A stretch of DNA of 64,000 nt, taken from positions 4,735,499-4,799,498 of the forward strand of contig CM040746.1 of assembly GCA_022829145.1 (NCBI GenBank), written 5' to 3'. Made by a program: the position numbers and the translations under genes. Every line of letters starts with the position of its first letter. The stretch's first letter is position 1. This stretch comes from Albula goreensis (taxonomy: Eukaryota > Chordata > Actinopteri > Albuliformes > Albulidae). Shown here piece by piece: positions 47,286-59,335 of this stretch. The notes beneath the pieces are model-generated. The model ran no database searches. It was not told where the DNA came from and saw nothing but the letters and a program-made list of their open reading frames with translations.

Positions 47286-48625
47286 TTTCGACTAAATTTA
47301 AAAATCACTGTTCAATATGAGGGGAACGTGTTTGTGTTTCTGAGGGACAGGGGTGGGGACTGCTGTCTGTATGCATTGTCCTTGTATCTTGATGCTTTGG
47401 CAATGCAATTCTCTCATCAAATGAATTTCAGACAGAAACAGAGAGAGAGAAAAACAGAGAGAGAGAGAGGGATGGACGCACAGCCCCAGGGCGCTGCCCC
47501 GAAGGCAGGGCTGACCGAGTGGAGATGGCCCCTGGGAAAGTCTGAGTCTGCCTGCCTGGGGCTAACAACGCCGCTACGAAAGGGCAGGTAACGGCAGAAA
47601 ATGCCAACTTTGCTACAGCCTCAAAGCGCCTCCCACTGAGTGCCAGGGCACTGCTGGGTCTGGCAGAGGCATCCTCCGCCTCCAGCATGACTGGGCAGGA
47701 AGAGCGGCACTGTTCTACGGCCTACAGACATCAAAGGCCTACGAAGCAGCCACTCCAGCTCACAGACAATGGCCTGGACTCCCTTGGAGAGTGACACGGG
47801 AGGGTGAACAGACCCCTGTTCTACCCCCCTGGTGATGACGATGTAAACCGGTCTTGCCCCACTTGAGCTCGTAATGATCCATACTAGGCGCTCAGTCAGG
47901 CGCGGTGTGTTTTTGTGCTCTGCACAAACTGTCAGTTACCACTGCAAAAAAGGGTGTGTGAAAACATAAACCACCTCAGAGATCCAAATCTACCCTCAGA
48001 AATCTGAAGGCACTAATCAGACTGCGGGAAGACAAGGCAAGAGGCGCTATCTAAGTTATATAGATATACTGAGCAGCACAAATAAAGACTAAAATCAGGC
48101 TATATCCAATCACCAGCAGTATGACCCTATAGCATCCATTGCAGCTGGTTAGCACAACCTCTCCAGGAAAACCCCTAAACAATAAACACACACATAACCT
48201 CATGTGAGACCGGGAGCGGTTGGCCCAGACCAAGACTGCAGGTGGGGAGAAATTTCCAGAATAGCAAGAGCCTCTGGACGTAGTGGCACCCCAGATGGCC
48301 TTTGTATAATTTCTATAACTGATTATCACAGCAGAGGAAGCTATTTTTTCCTCTCTGCTCTCCGTGCGAGGCATGTTGGTTTGACAGGCTGGGAGAAGCT
48401 TCCGTTCATCTGAGACTAATTTGCCAAATCCATAGAGAGGCAGGAAGAGCATGTGACAGAAAAGAGCTTTGGGGAGGGAGTGGGCGGGGGCGGATATTTG
48501 GAGCTTCCAGTACCCCACAGCTGACAGCAGGCTGACCTCATTGGAGGTGGGGGTTTGGGGAAAAGGGGGGGGGTTACAAGGAGCTGAAGAGGACAGACCA
48601 CAACAAATAGAGAGACAGAAAAATC
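47286..48625. other. No gene called; GC-rich middle
   Basis: Positions 47440-47480 hold a GAGAGA run. Positions 47480-47760 are GC-rich with conflicting frames on both strands. A 155-codon minus-strand frame (48051-48518) has hydrophobic stretches but no recognised family or initiation context. Confidence 0.35.
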
Positions 48626-48810
48626 AGTTTCCATGGGAGACCGAACCTCACTTGTCAGAATTTTAACTGTGACATCACCATACATTTCCATGGGAGATCT
48701 AACCTCACTTGTCAGAATTTTAACTGTGACATCACCATACATTTCCATGGGAGATCTAACCTCACTTGTCAGAATTTGAACTATGACATCACAATATGTT
48801 TCCATGTGAG
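48626..48810. repeat. 57-bp minisatellite, about 3.2 units
   Basis: The unit is TTTCCATGGGAGATCTAACC, then TCACTTGTCAGAATTTTAAC and TGTGACATCACCATACA, 57 bp. Units start at 48628, 48685 and 48742. 57 is a multiple of three, so the minus strand shows a repeating VKILTSEVRSPMEMYGDV peptide. The third unit has accumulated more changes (TTTGAACTATGACATCACAA). Confidence 0.93.
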
Positions 48811-50560
48811 ACCTGCCTAACCATGAAAATGTAATTACAAGCCTTACGTATTTCTCAGAGCCATATTGGTATAATTTTGTCAATATTCTGCAAGATGTAC
48901 TTTGCTTGTAATTCAAAGGTCAGTCACTACTGCTTTTGACAGATCCCAAAAACAGCAAGTGGGTGGGTATTATGGGTGTCCATTCCTTCTCCTCCAGTGT
49001 TGTGAGCATTTTGGCATACAATTTCTTCCATGTATCACCCTTGGGTGGCAAAGGACAGTTTCACCCCTCACCATATAATGCGTTGAGCTCAGCCAACCTT
49101 ACTATATAAATGTAATCCATTTTTATGATCAAACCTACCACCATAAATCTGCTGCCACCAATGAGACTACCGAAAGTCTGGGATAGAAAAGTTACCAAAA
49201 TTAAATGGACAATGTTATTTGAGATTTAGCATCAGGGGTTGAGACAGTGCAAGCGCTAAAAAAAAAACACACGTCGGCTTGTGCTCGTGTGCCCAGTGTT
49301 TAATGTGCTTATGTAATTTCTGAGCCAGTAGCAAGGGGGGCAGCAGTGTTAGCCGCGTTAGCGGTAGTGCTAGTCTGAGAGCACATCTGTCATCAGACCT
49401 GCGGGGCACATGAGAGCTCTCGGCCTAACACGAGGCCTTAGTCCTGCCTGGCTGGCTCGGCGTTAATAAGCCGAGGAGAACGCTAATGTCTCCTTTGTGC
49501 AGCGGCTTCAGACAGAGGGACTGCAGGGAAATGGCAGGTCAAGGAGGAAGGGACGGCCTCGGGACATGCAGCAGTGTTCATATCCATCTATTCAAGACCA
49601 CTCCCTTTCACGGGCTATGATATTTCACAAGGCAATTGCGCTGGATATTTCTATGGACTACTGGAATAACAGCACGATTTGTTGTTTCTGTTAAAAAAAA
49701 AAGGAAACAAACTGAAGCGAGGTATCTTCAGCACCACAGACAGCTCAAACCCAAACTTCAACGCCACGAAGGCTGTTTTCAGTGAAAGGCAGAGCATTTC
49801 CGCTCTGGAAAAAGTGATGCTGATGGAAACCGCTCACTGTGTAAAGCATCGATACAGCAGAGGAGAGGCTGAGGCACAAGCAGCCCAGAGGTCACAGAGA
49901 GGTCAGGCTAGGCCCGATGAAGCAGAGTTTTGCATGTGTTCCTACCGAAGCCATACGCCTCACCTGAAATCAGGGGCTCTGCATCTGTGAGGAGAAAAAA
50001 ATGGAAACTGACATGCTCAGCATCCTTCCCCCCCCCTCCACCCATTCTAAAAACAAAAAAAAGAAAGCAGAAGTCCTCAAAAAATTCTCAGTAAAATCTT
50101 CCAAGGGTGAAATACGGTGTACCCTTCATGCAGGCCCAGACTGTGCCTCTGTACTCAGGAAAGGAGAGAGGTGGAAGGTCACTGATGACTAAAGAACGGT
50201 TACAAAGATGGAAACTTTCCAGTGAGCATCCTGTTGCTTAGCGTTAGCCTGTCGCTCTGCTAGGTGGGCGGGCGTTAATGCACCCCCCCTTCACCCCATC
50301 CCCACCCCCAACCAGACCTTGCCGATACACAGATCCCATTAAAGAGCCCATGGAGCAGCTCATGTCAGTGAAAACACACTGGGGCCATGAAAGCAGGCCC
50401 CGCTAAAGCACGGCGTACGAGTTAGCCCTCCTTCAAACGCATGAATTATTCACTCCTGCCATCCAGACTTGTAGCTGTGTATTTTTTATGAGTCTACTAT
50501 GCTAAGGCTATAGATGTATAACTTTATATGAGCAAGAATCTCAGCTGAGGACTGTACCAG

Positions 50561-50562
<2 letters not shown>
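48811..50562. other. No gene seen; unique sequence
   Basis: Mixed sequence. Short frames at 49497-50192 have no recognised domain. Confidence 0.4.

Positions 50563-50591
<29 letters not shown>
50563..50591. repeat. (CA)n microsatellite
   Basis: A pure CA run of about 28 bp. Confidence 0.95.
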
Positions 50592-50592
<1 letters not shown>

Positions 50593-51900
50593 CACATTAA
50601 ATCGTATAGAGCTAGTCATGGAATACGTTATTTACTGTGAAGTAATCTCACAGTGAAACCATGGTCAGGCAGTGCATACAACTCCTGTCCATATCATTAG
50701 CCCACCACTGAGTCACAGAGCCCCAAACACAGAGATATCCTCAGCTCTGTGTTTGCTGATTTAAGACCATTTTAGGTGATACCCGTAGTGCACGTGCTCT
50801 GTATGTGTCTGCTATTCATATATAGAGCTGCTCCATTTCATGCACAGAGCCAGTCTTACTACATCTATAAGGGGGAACATGTCTTCAAGTCGAAAAATCG
50901 AAATCACTGTACAACCTAATGCTTAAAGGAAAGTCAGTATTAGGAAATTAACACTTAAAATATCCAAACTAATGCAAGGATATGTGATGCCTAAATTCCG
51001 ATTTAGTGTTCATCATGATATGATGAATATCAGAACGAAATTCTATTCAGAAAACAGTCCGTATTTTTAGACATATCAAAAGCATGTCATTCAGAACCTC
51101 TGGACATTGACCGTTTTTTATCCACTGGCCTCCTGGGAGGGTCAGAGACAAGAGGGGGAGAGAGAGATCGCCATCTGTTTCGATTTGCACAAGAATGGGT
51201 CATTGCCTTCAGCTTCAGGACCCGATTCATCACCCCACCCCCCCACCCCCCCAAAAAAAAAAAAAAACCCAGTCTAAATTTAGCTATCCGCATCTGCGAT
51301 GCAGTTGAAGGGGACGCAGAACCGTGATTTAAGGGATGTTAAAAGGACAGTCCAGACATAGGAGAAGGACATAGGGCTAGCCATTTTCTATTTAGTCACC
51401 TCTGGATTTCTTTTTCCCAACAGCCTAAATGTCAGTGCTGAAGACAGCACACCAGATTTGTGTCTCTTGTCCCACCCGTGTAGCCTGATATCGATGTTAC
51501 GCACCTGAAACGTTACCTGAGTGAGGGGGACGTTCTCCCAACACCCGGGATCTGATGTCACATGATGAGCGGAGGGCGAGAAACCTAGAAAAGCAGCCAG
51601 CCCCCGTTTCTCCCTGGCTAAACTTGTCATCTGACACAATGTAACTGGAGTCACACTATCCTGCACTATTTTTACATATTAACACCTATATTTGCATATT
51701 TGATATGCAGAAACATGTTTGATTATACAGGGCATTAGGGGTCACAAACAGAACACAAGGCTACAGTTCATCACGCTATATTTTATTCATTTATACAAGC
51801 TGATCTGTTATAAAGTCATTAATAATTCATATCATGTTCAAGGGTAAAAAAAAAAAACGAGAGGTCTGAGATTCAAAATCGCAAACATGTGTGCTCGTGT
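50592..51900. other. No gene seen; C-run then A-run at 51234-51267
   Basis: CACCCCCCCACCCCCC followed by a 14-A run is a low-complexity patch. The rest is unique. Confidence 0.4.
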
Positions 51901-51997
51901 TTCTGAGAGCAGGACAGCTGATCTGAGACCAGGTTTTCCATACTATTGTCCAGTTAGAGTTAAAAGCCAAAACTGATTGCAGATCAGCACTGCTTCG
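51901..51997. mobile_element. Palindromic MITE, Angel-like, degraded
   Basis: GCTGATCTGAGACCAGGTTT on the left is mirrored on the right by a complement reading GTGCTGATCTGCAATCAGTT followed by TTGG. The GCTGATCT and ATCAG motifs match the arms of the element at 34863-34991. Outer ends are too eroded to fix. Confidence 0.55.
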
Positions 51998-52407
51998 TTA
52001 CTTTATGTATATGTACTGCACAGCTACTGGTCAACGTCTCCAGTGAGACAGAGCCAGAGATAGAGAGAAAGAAAAAGAAACAGAGAGAGAGGTAAAGAGA
52101 GAGGCTGTAGAGGAGCCGTATGTCTTCACCACATCGGTCATCAAAGTCTCCTTCATCTCCGCCCAGCCTCATACAAAGAACATGTAAAGATGTGCTATGG
52201 CAGCACCCTGTCTGCGCAGTGCCTCTAGCCTGCAGGGGTAAAAATCCCACCACACAGATAAGCCCTTCTGCACGGTTCTCTGAGGCCCTCATGCCTCCAG
52301 TCACTACCTAATGCTGCCTGACTTTAGCATGGTGGCTAATGCACACCTGTCCTTACAACAGCGCTATTCCATTCCAACTGGAAAATGCACACCCTGGCAT
52401 AAGATTT
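51998..52407. other. No gene seen; unique sequence
   Basis: GA-rich at 52050-52105, otherwise mixed. No feature recognised. Confidence 0.45.
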
Positions 52408-52520
52408 TCAGAGTGTGTATGAGTGTGCAAGTGTGTATGTGTGTGTGTGTTTTTGTGTATGTGTTTGGGTAAATGAGCGAGAGTGTGTGTGTGAGTGTAT
52501 GTGAACGTGTTTGTGTTGAG

Positions 52521-52560
<40 letters not shown>

Positions 52561-52613
52561 ATGGGTTTGTATTGGGGTCTGTGTATGTGTATGTGTGTTT
52601 GTCTATGTGTGTG

Positions 52614-52672
<59 letters not shown>

Positions 52673-52764
52673 TGTGTGTGTGTGTGTGTTGTGTGTTGAG
52701 TTCAGAGTATGTGTATGCATTTGTGTTGTGGTCTGTGAATGTGTGTGTGTGTGTGTGTGTGTGT
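52408..52764. repeat. Large GT-rich microsatellite
   Basis: About 355 bp of TG repeats with TATG, TTTG and GAG interruptions. The longest near-pure runs are 52525-52555 and 52615-52690. The Thr/His-rich minus frame (173 codons) and Cys/Val-rich plus frame are artefacts. Confidence 0.96.
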
Positions 52765-53401
52765 ATAAAAGAGCAGTAGAGGATACTCTGTGTTGATAAG
52801 GTTGCTTGCTGGCACAGAGCAGTTCCCAGTGTCTGTGATCCTCGTGAGAAAGTGGTAATTGAAACTGTGCACATACCTGATTGCCTCCCTGGACTATTCT
52901 AGAAACTGCTCAGGGAGTATGGGGGTGAATGCTGACAGAGACTGAAGCCCCCACAACACCAGGCCTGCTCCTCAAATACAGCGTCACTTTACTGTATTTA
53001 TTTTGACAAATTATTCAATGACCAATGAAGACGGAGTATGAACAATTCACCCATTCAGTAAACACATAAAAGGCCTACACAGAGTATTCAGGTGGGTGGT
53101 GGATGATATAAACATCAACATGGTAGGTGAGTGAGGAGCCAACATACAATATTACTGACTCCCTGAGTACAGCCTGACTTAAATTATTATGGTTTGCACT
53201 TGAGAGGAATACTATTTATTTGGTTCTTCAAACAAGTAACTGATTGGCAGCTGAGTATAGCTCCACCAATTATGAGGTTCATGAAAATTCATCACTGTCC
53301 AATACATATGAATGAAGGAACAAACAAATAATTTTTTTGTTTCATGCCTGCCAGTGTTGGTCATCCCACAAGATTATATGACACATTTCGCAAGTATAAG
53401 T
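52765..53401. other. No gene seen; unique sequence
   Basis: AT-rich toward the right. No feature recognised. Confidence 0.45.
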
Positions 53402-53411
53402 TTTAAAACAT

Positions 53412-53571
53412 GTTGGCACGCCCCGGTAGCTCATCCGGTAGAGCGCATGCCACATAAGGCCAGGCCTTACCGCAGCAGTGCATGTCCTCCCCTCTCTCTC
53501 TCTCCTGCATTTCCTGTCTGCCTCTCTACTGTAACTGTCAATAAAAGTGGAAAAATCCCAAAAAAATAATC
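53412..53571 (+). mobile_element. tRNA-derived SINE, intact, with target duplication
   Basis: The head GCCCCGGTAGCTCATCCGGT then AGAGCGCATG is an A-box/tRNA-like start. A short GCAGCAGTGCATGTCCTCCC block follows, then a CTCTCTCTCTC pyrimidine run, CATTTCCTGTCTGCC, and the tail CAATAAAAGTGGAAAAATCC with A-rich end. The B-box is deleted or eroded. A perfect 10-bp direct repeat TTTAAAACAT flanks it (53402-53411 and 53572-53581). The layout is known in teleost SINEs with a GCATGTC-CTCTC-CTGTC-CAATAAA tail. It differs from the family at 5390. Confidence 0.9.
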
Positions 53572-53581
53572 TTTAAAACAT

Positions 53582-56500
53582 ACTCCATGTTACGTGCATG
53601 AATGATTACATGCAAAATGAAAACAGACAGCCGCTCAAAGCAATCAGGTTTTGAGGCCACATGCCGTTTGTCCAGAACAGTGGCAGGGTCTGGCTGATAG
53701 GCATCGCTGCTACGCTGCTAGCGTGTTTGTACCCTGCCTTCGCCAGTTTCCCGCTGCGCGCCGACGCTAACAACTGCTGCCACCGTGCATCGGCTCACGC
53801 AATGGGGGGATGATGGGATGCACAGCTGCAGGTTGTTATGGATAATCACCATGACAACTGCTGCTGTGGGGGGGGATGCTGTACATGTGTGGAGAGTGAT
53901 GATATTGTTGCTGCTACAGCTCGAAATATCAAGTTACTGAGCAGATGTCAGGCAGAGACTACCAACTCAAGTAGTCAATACCAATTTAATTGGAAATAAT
54001 TGCTTCAATTAACAAGTAATTGATGCTACACAATAGTTATCTGTAGGAGTGCTTCGTTCTCAATTAGACAGCAGATTCTGGCTTTGTTTGAGCAAGCAGT
54101 GGGACAGAAGAGGGACCAGCAGTCGTGTTTGCTCTTCTGAATTTCCAGAGGATTAGAAACACCTCATTATTAAATAAAGCAGTGACAAAAGTGTGCCGCT
54201 GTTTGAGGCAATGCTGACATACTCTGCCGCTAAACCTTGAATGTTATGGTTTTGTATATTCTGTATGGATTCAGTGATTGATGTTTTTTATGCTTTGTGC
54301 ATAAGCACTGTACTGGAATACACAAAATATGATTTATATACTAATAGCACTGTCAGCTGTAGAACCTGTATTCAAAATGAATCTTTCTCTTCCATCAATC
54401 ACAGTTGAACCCATAGATATTTCTGGAATCATACAGATTGTATTTGTACCTGACATATGTTAATCACACTACTGTTTGAATTAGCATGCCAGACCTGGCC
54501 AAAAGGTTTTCTCATCTCAGACAAGCATTGATGTCAAGAGCTGCCTTGTAATTCATCCGCACGTCATTTTTCCTGTTACTTGTACAATATCTCTCTCGCA
54601 CGTAACTATTCAGCACAGATTAATGACAGGTGTGCATTTGCCTGGGAGAATATAACTCTGTAATATTTGGGCAAACAGGCTTATAATACGGTCTGTTGGC
54701 ACTTGGTTTTCATCTTACCGAAACCTGAGAACCCAGAGTTCAGTGTTAGGTTCTGGGTTTTTAACGTGTGAATTGTGTGTATGTAGGAGATCAGCAATGT
54801 CCAAGACAAGTTTATCTAACAGATAATAAAGGCTTATCCTATCTTAAACCACCTATCTGAAACCTCCTTTTTCTTATTAATTATTTTTAGTGTAGTGACC
54901 CACCACAGTAGAACACAAAGGGGAAACACTGGTTTAAACTAACCATATCATATTGTGAACACAATCTGCACACTGCATTAAACAACACAGATTTGGGTCC
55001 CAACTTCAATGATTATGATGTGGGTGGAAACTATTCTCTTTCATCAAACCGAGATTAACCCTTTGTGCAACCACTAGCATGATGAGGGGTTGCGCTTGGG
55101 GACATTTTGCTGCCCAGTAAAAATGATACAAAAAAAAGAAAACAGCCCTGCATGGGTAATGTTAAAAAAAGATCAGGCAGAAATAAAAAATACCCAAGTT
55201 TCCCAGCTGTTTCACAGGACTCCCGACCCCATGCCTCCCAACACAAGGTGCTCCACGGAGCTGACCGCACAAGACCCCTTTCCCCCTCCGGGGGAAACCG
55301 GCGCTTCCGAAAACTAACGTGTTGGCTGATGAGCCTGGCTCCCTCCGCCGACGCTGCCGGTGGCCACAGCAAGGGCCAATCAGCATGAGTTTCCACAGAG
55401 AGGCCCGGCCTGTTACATAAACCATGGGGAACTGGCGAATTCCAAATCTCACTGGGACGCCCAAGCGCAAGCACTCTCGTTATTCCCTCACAGCGTCCGC
55501 GCCTACAGCCGCACGCGCTGCAGGATGTGAGGCTGATATCTGCAGGTATTATCTGCTCATGTCAGTCCATGCTCTAGTTATCTAAGTGTAAAAAATGACA
55601 TTTTCCTCTGATAAGAGTACATTTTATCCATATCGGACTCCACATTCATTTTATCGTGCACTAATAACAAATCAGCATAATTATGTACTGGTAACCGACT
55701 GGGTCAGTTACCCCAGCATTCATACAGCTGACAGAAAAGCTTATGTTTGTGGCATGTTTGTATGAGACGATCTGCTTTATGGCGTTTTTCCGGGTGACCG
55801 CAGCTGACAGATTTTTGGTTTTTGAAGCTCTTGGGACTCAATGAATACACAATGAATAAAAACAGCATTATACAGCTTTGGGTTCCATTTCCAGAAAACT
55901 CGCCGGTGCCGGGAGCGTCCTAAAATCCACAGAGGGAGGCTGAATCCAAGATTAGCGGAGGAAGAGGAGGAGGAGGAAGGGGAGCGAGCTCACACAGAAG
56001 GCCTGAAGGCGAACCCTGGGCAGAGGAGCAGCAAATTATTTCAGCTGCTGTTTCTTTTTCTCCCTCCTCCTGACCCCTGGGCGAGGAACGTCTCTGCCCT
56101 CCATCACTGACCTTATTAACGTCATTATTATAAACTACACACTGCTCATGAACCAAAGCCATTAGCATCGAGTCAAAATGAGAAATGTTCAGGTAATGAT
56201 AAGCAACAAAAAACAGAAAAAAAAGGTTTATTACCAGCAAGTTATTACCTGCCCCCCCTTAACTACAGACAGTTTCAAATTCATTGAGGTACATTGCAAT
56301 CAATTCATGTTTATGGAAAAATCCATTGTTGCAGATCGGAGTTCTGTTCTATTCCCCTTGGTTATAAAGAAAATATTTCCATGTAAACGAGCAACCATTA
56401 TACCCATCATGCCTAATGAATCTATTCATCATTCTCACCATCAACGTCTGTACTCCAAACATACTGAAGATGAGTTTGGGAATAGGACAGGGGGAACGCT

Positions 56501-59104
56501 ACGCTACCTACAGTTCTGAGATAAATTTGTGACAGCAAATCAAAGATAGAATAAGAAAAAGAAACACACAGTTAATAAGATAAGAAAAACTTTTTAAAAA
56601 ATAGTCAAAATAGTATTCCTTGGTCACTACAAACCAGCAAAAAAAGCAGTCAATAATTATAGCATGCAGTGAAGATCAGACAAATACATAGGCATAAGCC
56701 ATTATAAAGATCTACCCCTATACACTAGGATAACTTTTTCTGCTCTTGAATTTGTGTCACATTCCATTAAATGATGACTGCGTACCACAGCAAACACCAG
56801 CTTTCTCAAACCACTGACATCATTACAGTTAGTCTGAATCTCAAGCCCCTGGCAGTATGTCATGAAATAGTTATATTAACTAAGGTTCACGGCAAATCGC
56901 ATATAAACTACACTTCGATGACCTTCATTATGGAATTATACACAAAATATATGTGTGCGTTTATCAAACTCTGGGATGGTGGTAAAGAACTTTGAGCGTT
57001 GGTTGTTGTTGCCATCTTTCTGTACAGTAATAACCAGGCTCTGGCCAAATGGAGGCTGACAGATCCTCCACGCTCTGGAAAGTTGCTCATTGGTAATTAT
57101 AAACTCATCCTGACAGCATGTCTATGGGATCCAACACACTGACTCTTATTATCTGATGCAAAGAGAGAGTGCATGGGGGGTTTTATTTATAGGTTCAGCC
57201 CCCCGTGGGGGGTCAGTAAGGGTCCGTGGTTTGAAAAGTAAACAAATTTGTGAAAGGCATCAGTTTCTCTATGACCTTTTCTGCGTGCGCTCTCACGGAG
57301 ACACCGAGTCCTCGGAACAGCGCAGCCGATCCAGAGGAGAGCGGGACGGGGCGACGAGCTCCGGAATGTTTACGGGAGGTGCCCTCTGGACGGCTTTTTT
57401 GGTTTTTTGGAAAACAAGAAAAAGAAGAAACGGAATGTCCTGGAAGAGGTAATCTAGGGGTATGTCGGGACACGTGTAAGGCTCGCCATGGAGAGGAAAT
57501 CTCAGTCTGTACACTCTCCGCAGAAACTCTATCTTCCCGGCAGCCGAAGCTTAGAGCGGTCAGAGAATACTGAAGCCAGTGTAGCCAAAACAAGCGGCAT
57601 CTATTCTGAGAAACTCATGCCCCCTTTTGCACATAAATGACCTCTAAAAACCCGGCACTGTCACACAGACTCAGCTCAGAAGTGCAAGAGCTACTTCCAT
57701 CCCTTCGACCATTTCAGTGGGAGGACATTCTGGGTGACTTCCATAATGGGGAACAATAGAGGAGGGTTAGTAGAGGGTACACTGAAAAAAGGGGTTCTAA
57801 ATAGTACCAAAGCAGTCCATTTATTCATACTCATGGCTGAACGTCTTTAGCTTTGTGCCTCTGTTTCGAAAACGATGCACTGTGTGCAATATTGAATCAT
57901 CGGCGCATCATTTGTTTGAAAACTTGCGTGATATCTGCATCAAGGCAAATTTCATTTTGTTGCAATTTGGAAAATAGCTGTTGCTGTCACATCAAGTCTG
58001 TCACACTCCTCTAGTTTGAAATGGTGGCATAATCAAGGCCTCCATTGGTCTAGGCACTATTTTCGCTATTGTGCCATGGGTTTTTACCATAAAACCGTTT
58101 TCAATGATGAGTATCTGGGGCATCTATAGCACCTGTGAGAGCACTGTTTTTCCTGCCTGAAAATTTCAGTGAAGACGCCGCAGTGTAGTTGTTGTCTTCT
58201 TACAAGGAAATAATCACAGATTTCATGTGTTTGACAGAGTCCTGCTATATGTCATGATTTTACAGTAAGAGCCATAGAACAAGTCAATTCAACTGTAGGT
58301 CCTGAGTGTTTGTCGAAAACCACACGTTAGCATCACCTGATTTCACAATTTTTTCGCTTATGACATCACGTCACTCGTTTTGGAGCAAGCAGGCCCACCT
58401 GCAGAGGCAGAATCCCACAAGACCTGGCTTTGGGAGATTCAAAATGCAAGCGTCAAAAACCACACCAACGACGTGCAATACGAGACAGCCAGCAAAGCTG
58501 CCTCGGAGTTCATTAGCTGCTGCCTCTAAGGTCGAGCAGATCTTCTTCGCTGCCAGAGGTGGTTTTCACCAAAGGCCAGACCAGCTCACTGTGACCGCAG
58601 GTGCGCAGCGATCACACATGCCTGCCAGCCATTGACAGGACCAGAAGGTGCCTGAAGGGTCTTGGTCGCAGCCGGGGGCAGAAAAAAGGGGAAGCCCTCA
58701 GACAGAATGGAGTGTGAAAGATGGCACGCGGGCAGAAACAGCTATGGCGAGCCTTGGCGCTTTAGCGACTTAGCACTTCGGCACGGAGCTCCAAGCGACG
58801 CTCTCGCCGCAGCGTCATCATTTCTCACCTGTCAGCCACCGACACCTCGGTGGCCAAGAAGGGGACCTCGAAATCATCAGCAGCATCCTAAAAATACATC
58901 ACACTTTAACGCCTTTTGGCGCACCCCTGCCTCGGTCCCTGAACGTCACCCCCACATGTCCAACCTTGACCTCCGATCGCCGCGTAAACAGGGATGATGC
59001 GAGAGGCCCGTCGCACAGTTAATCTTAGCACTCGCCCCAAGGCTGGGCGATAATGTCATCGCTCTAGATCCAATCGCCCCTCTGAAAATAGTCCTGTGAT
59101 TTGA
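53582..59104. other. Long stretch without gene calls
   Basis: Unique sequence. CpG-richer blocks lie at 53740-53800, 55240-55520 and 57280-57560 (see findings). Frames of 60-139 codons on both strands overlap one another and have no recognised domain. A 16-bp G/C hairpin (CCCCCCGTGGGGGG) lies at about 57198-57213. Confidence 0.35.
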
Positions 59105-59335
59105 TTCGTCAGATAGGTTTTCATTCACTCATTCGTCAGATGCTCTCTTCCAGAGCAATTTACACAGCTCGGGTCAGCTTTACATACAATTTCTCAAATT
59201 TCTGTTGATGTTTTTAATTACAGAGGAGTCAGAATAAATACCTTGGTCAAGTATACAAATGCAGTGAGATGGGAATTGAATCTGCAACCTCACAGATACA
59301 AGGCCACCTGCCTAACCGTTACACTACAGCAAAAC
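59105..59335 (-). mobile_element. tRNA-derived fish SINE, minus strand, well preserved
   Basis: On the minus strand the head has GTAGTGTAACGGTTAGGCAG (A-box) then GAGGTTGCAGATTCAATTCC (B-box), about 35 bp apart as in tRNA genes. The body continues to AAATTGCTCTGGAAGAGAGC and ATCTGACGAATGAGTGAATG, the family's usual GCTCTGGATAAGAGCGTCTG tail in mutated form. This is the clearest full-length member here. It is not a functional tRNA gene. Confidence 0.85.

Noticed and set aside
48051..48518. 155-codon minus-strand ORF as a membrane protein gene
   Set aside because: No similarity to a known family, no splice or promoter context, and a frame of this length can occur by chance in 64 kb.
48416..48916. 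166-codon minus-strand ORF with repeated ILTSEVRSPME motif
   Set aside because: Product of the 57-bp minisatellite; the flanking parts are not recognisable.
52353..52874. 173-codon His/Thr-rich minus-strand ORF
   Set aside because: It is translated GT microsatellite.
53412..53450. tRNA gene on the plus strand
   Set aside because: tRNA-like start only; no B box or acceptor stem, and a SINE tail plus target duplication follow.
59280..59335. tRNA gene on the minus strand
   Set aside because: A and B boxes are present but no cloverleaf can be drawn, and the SINE body follows.
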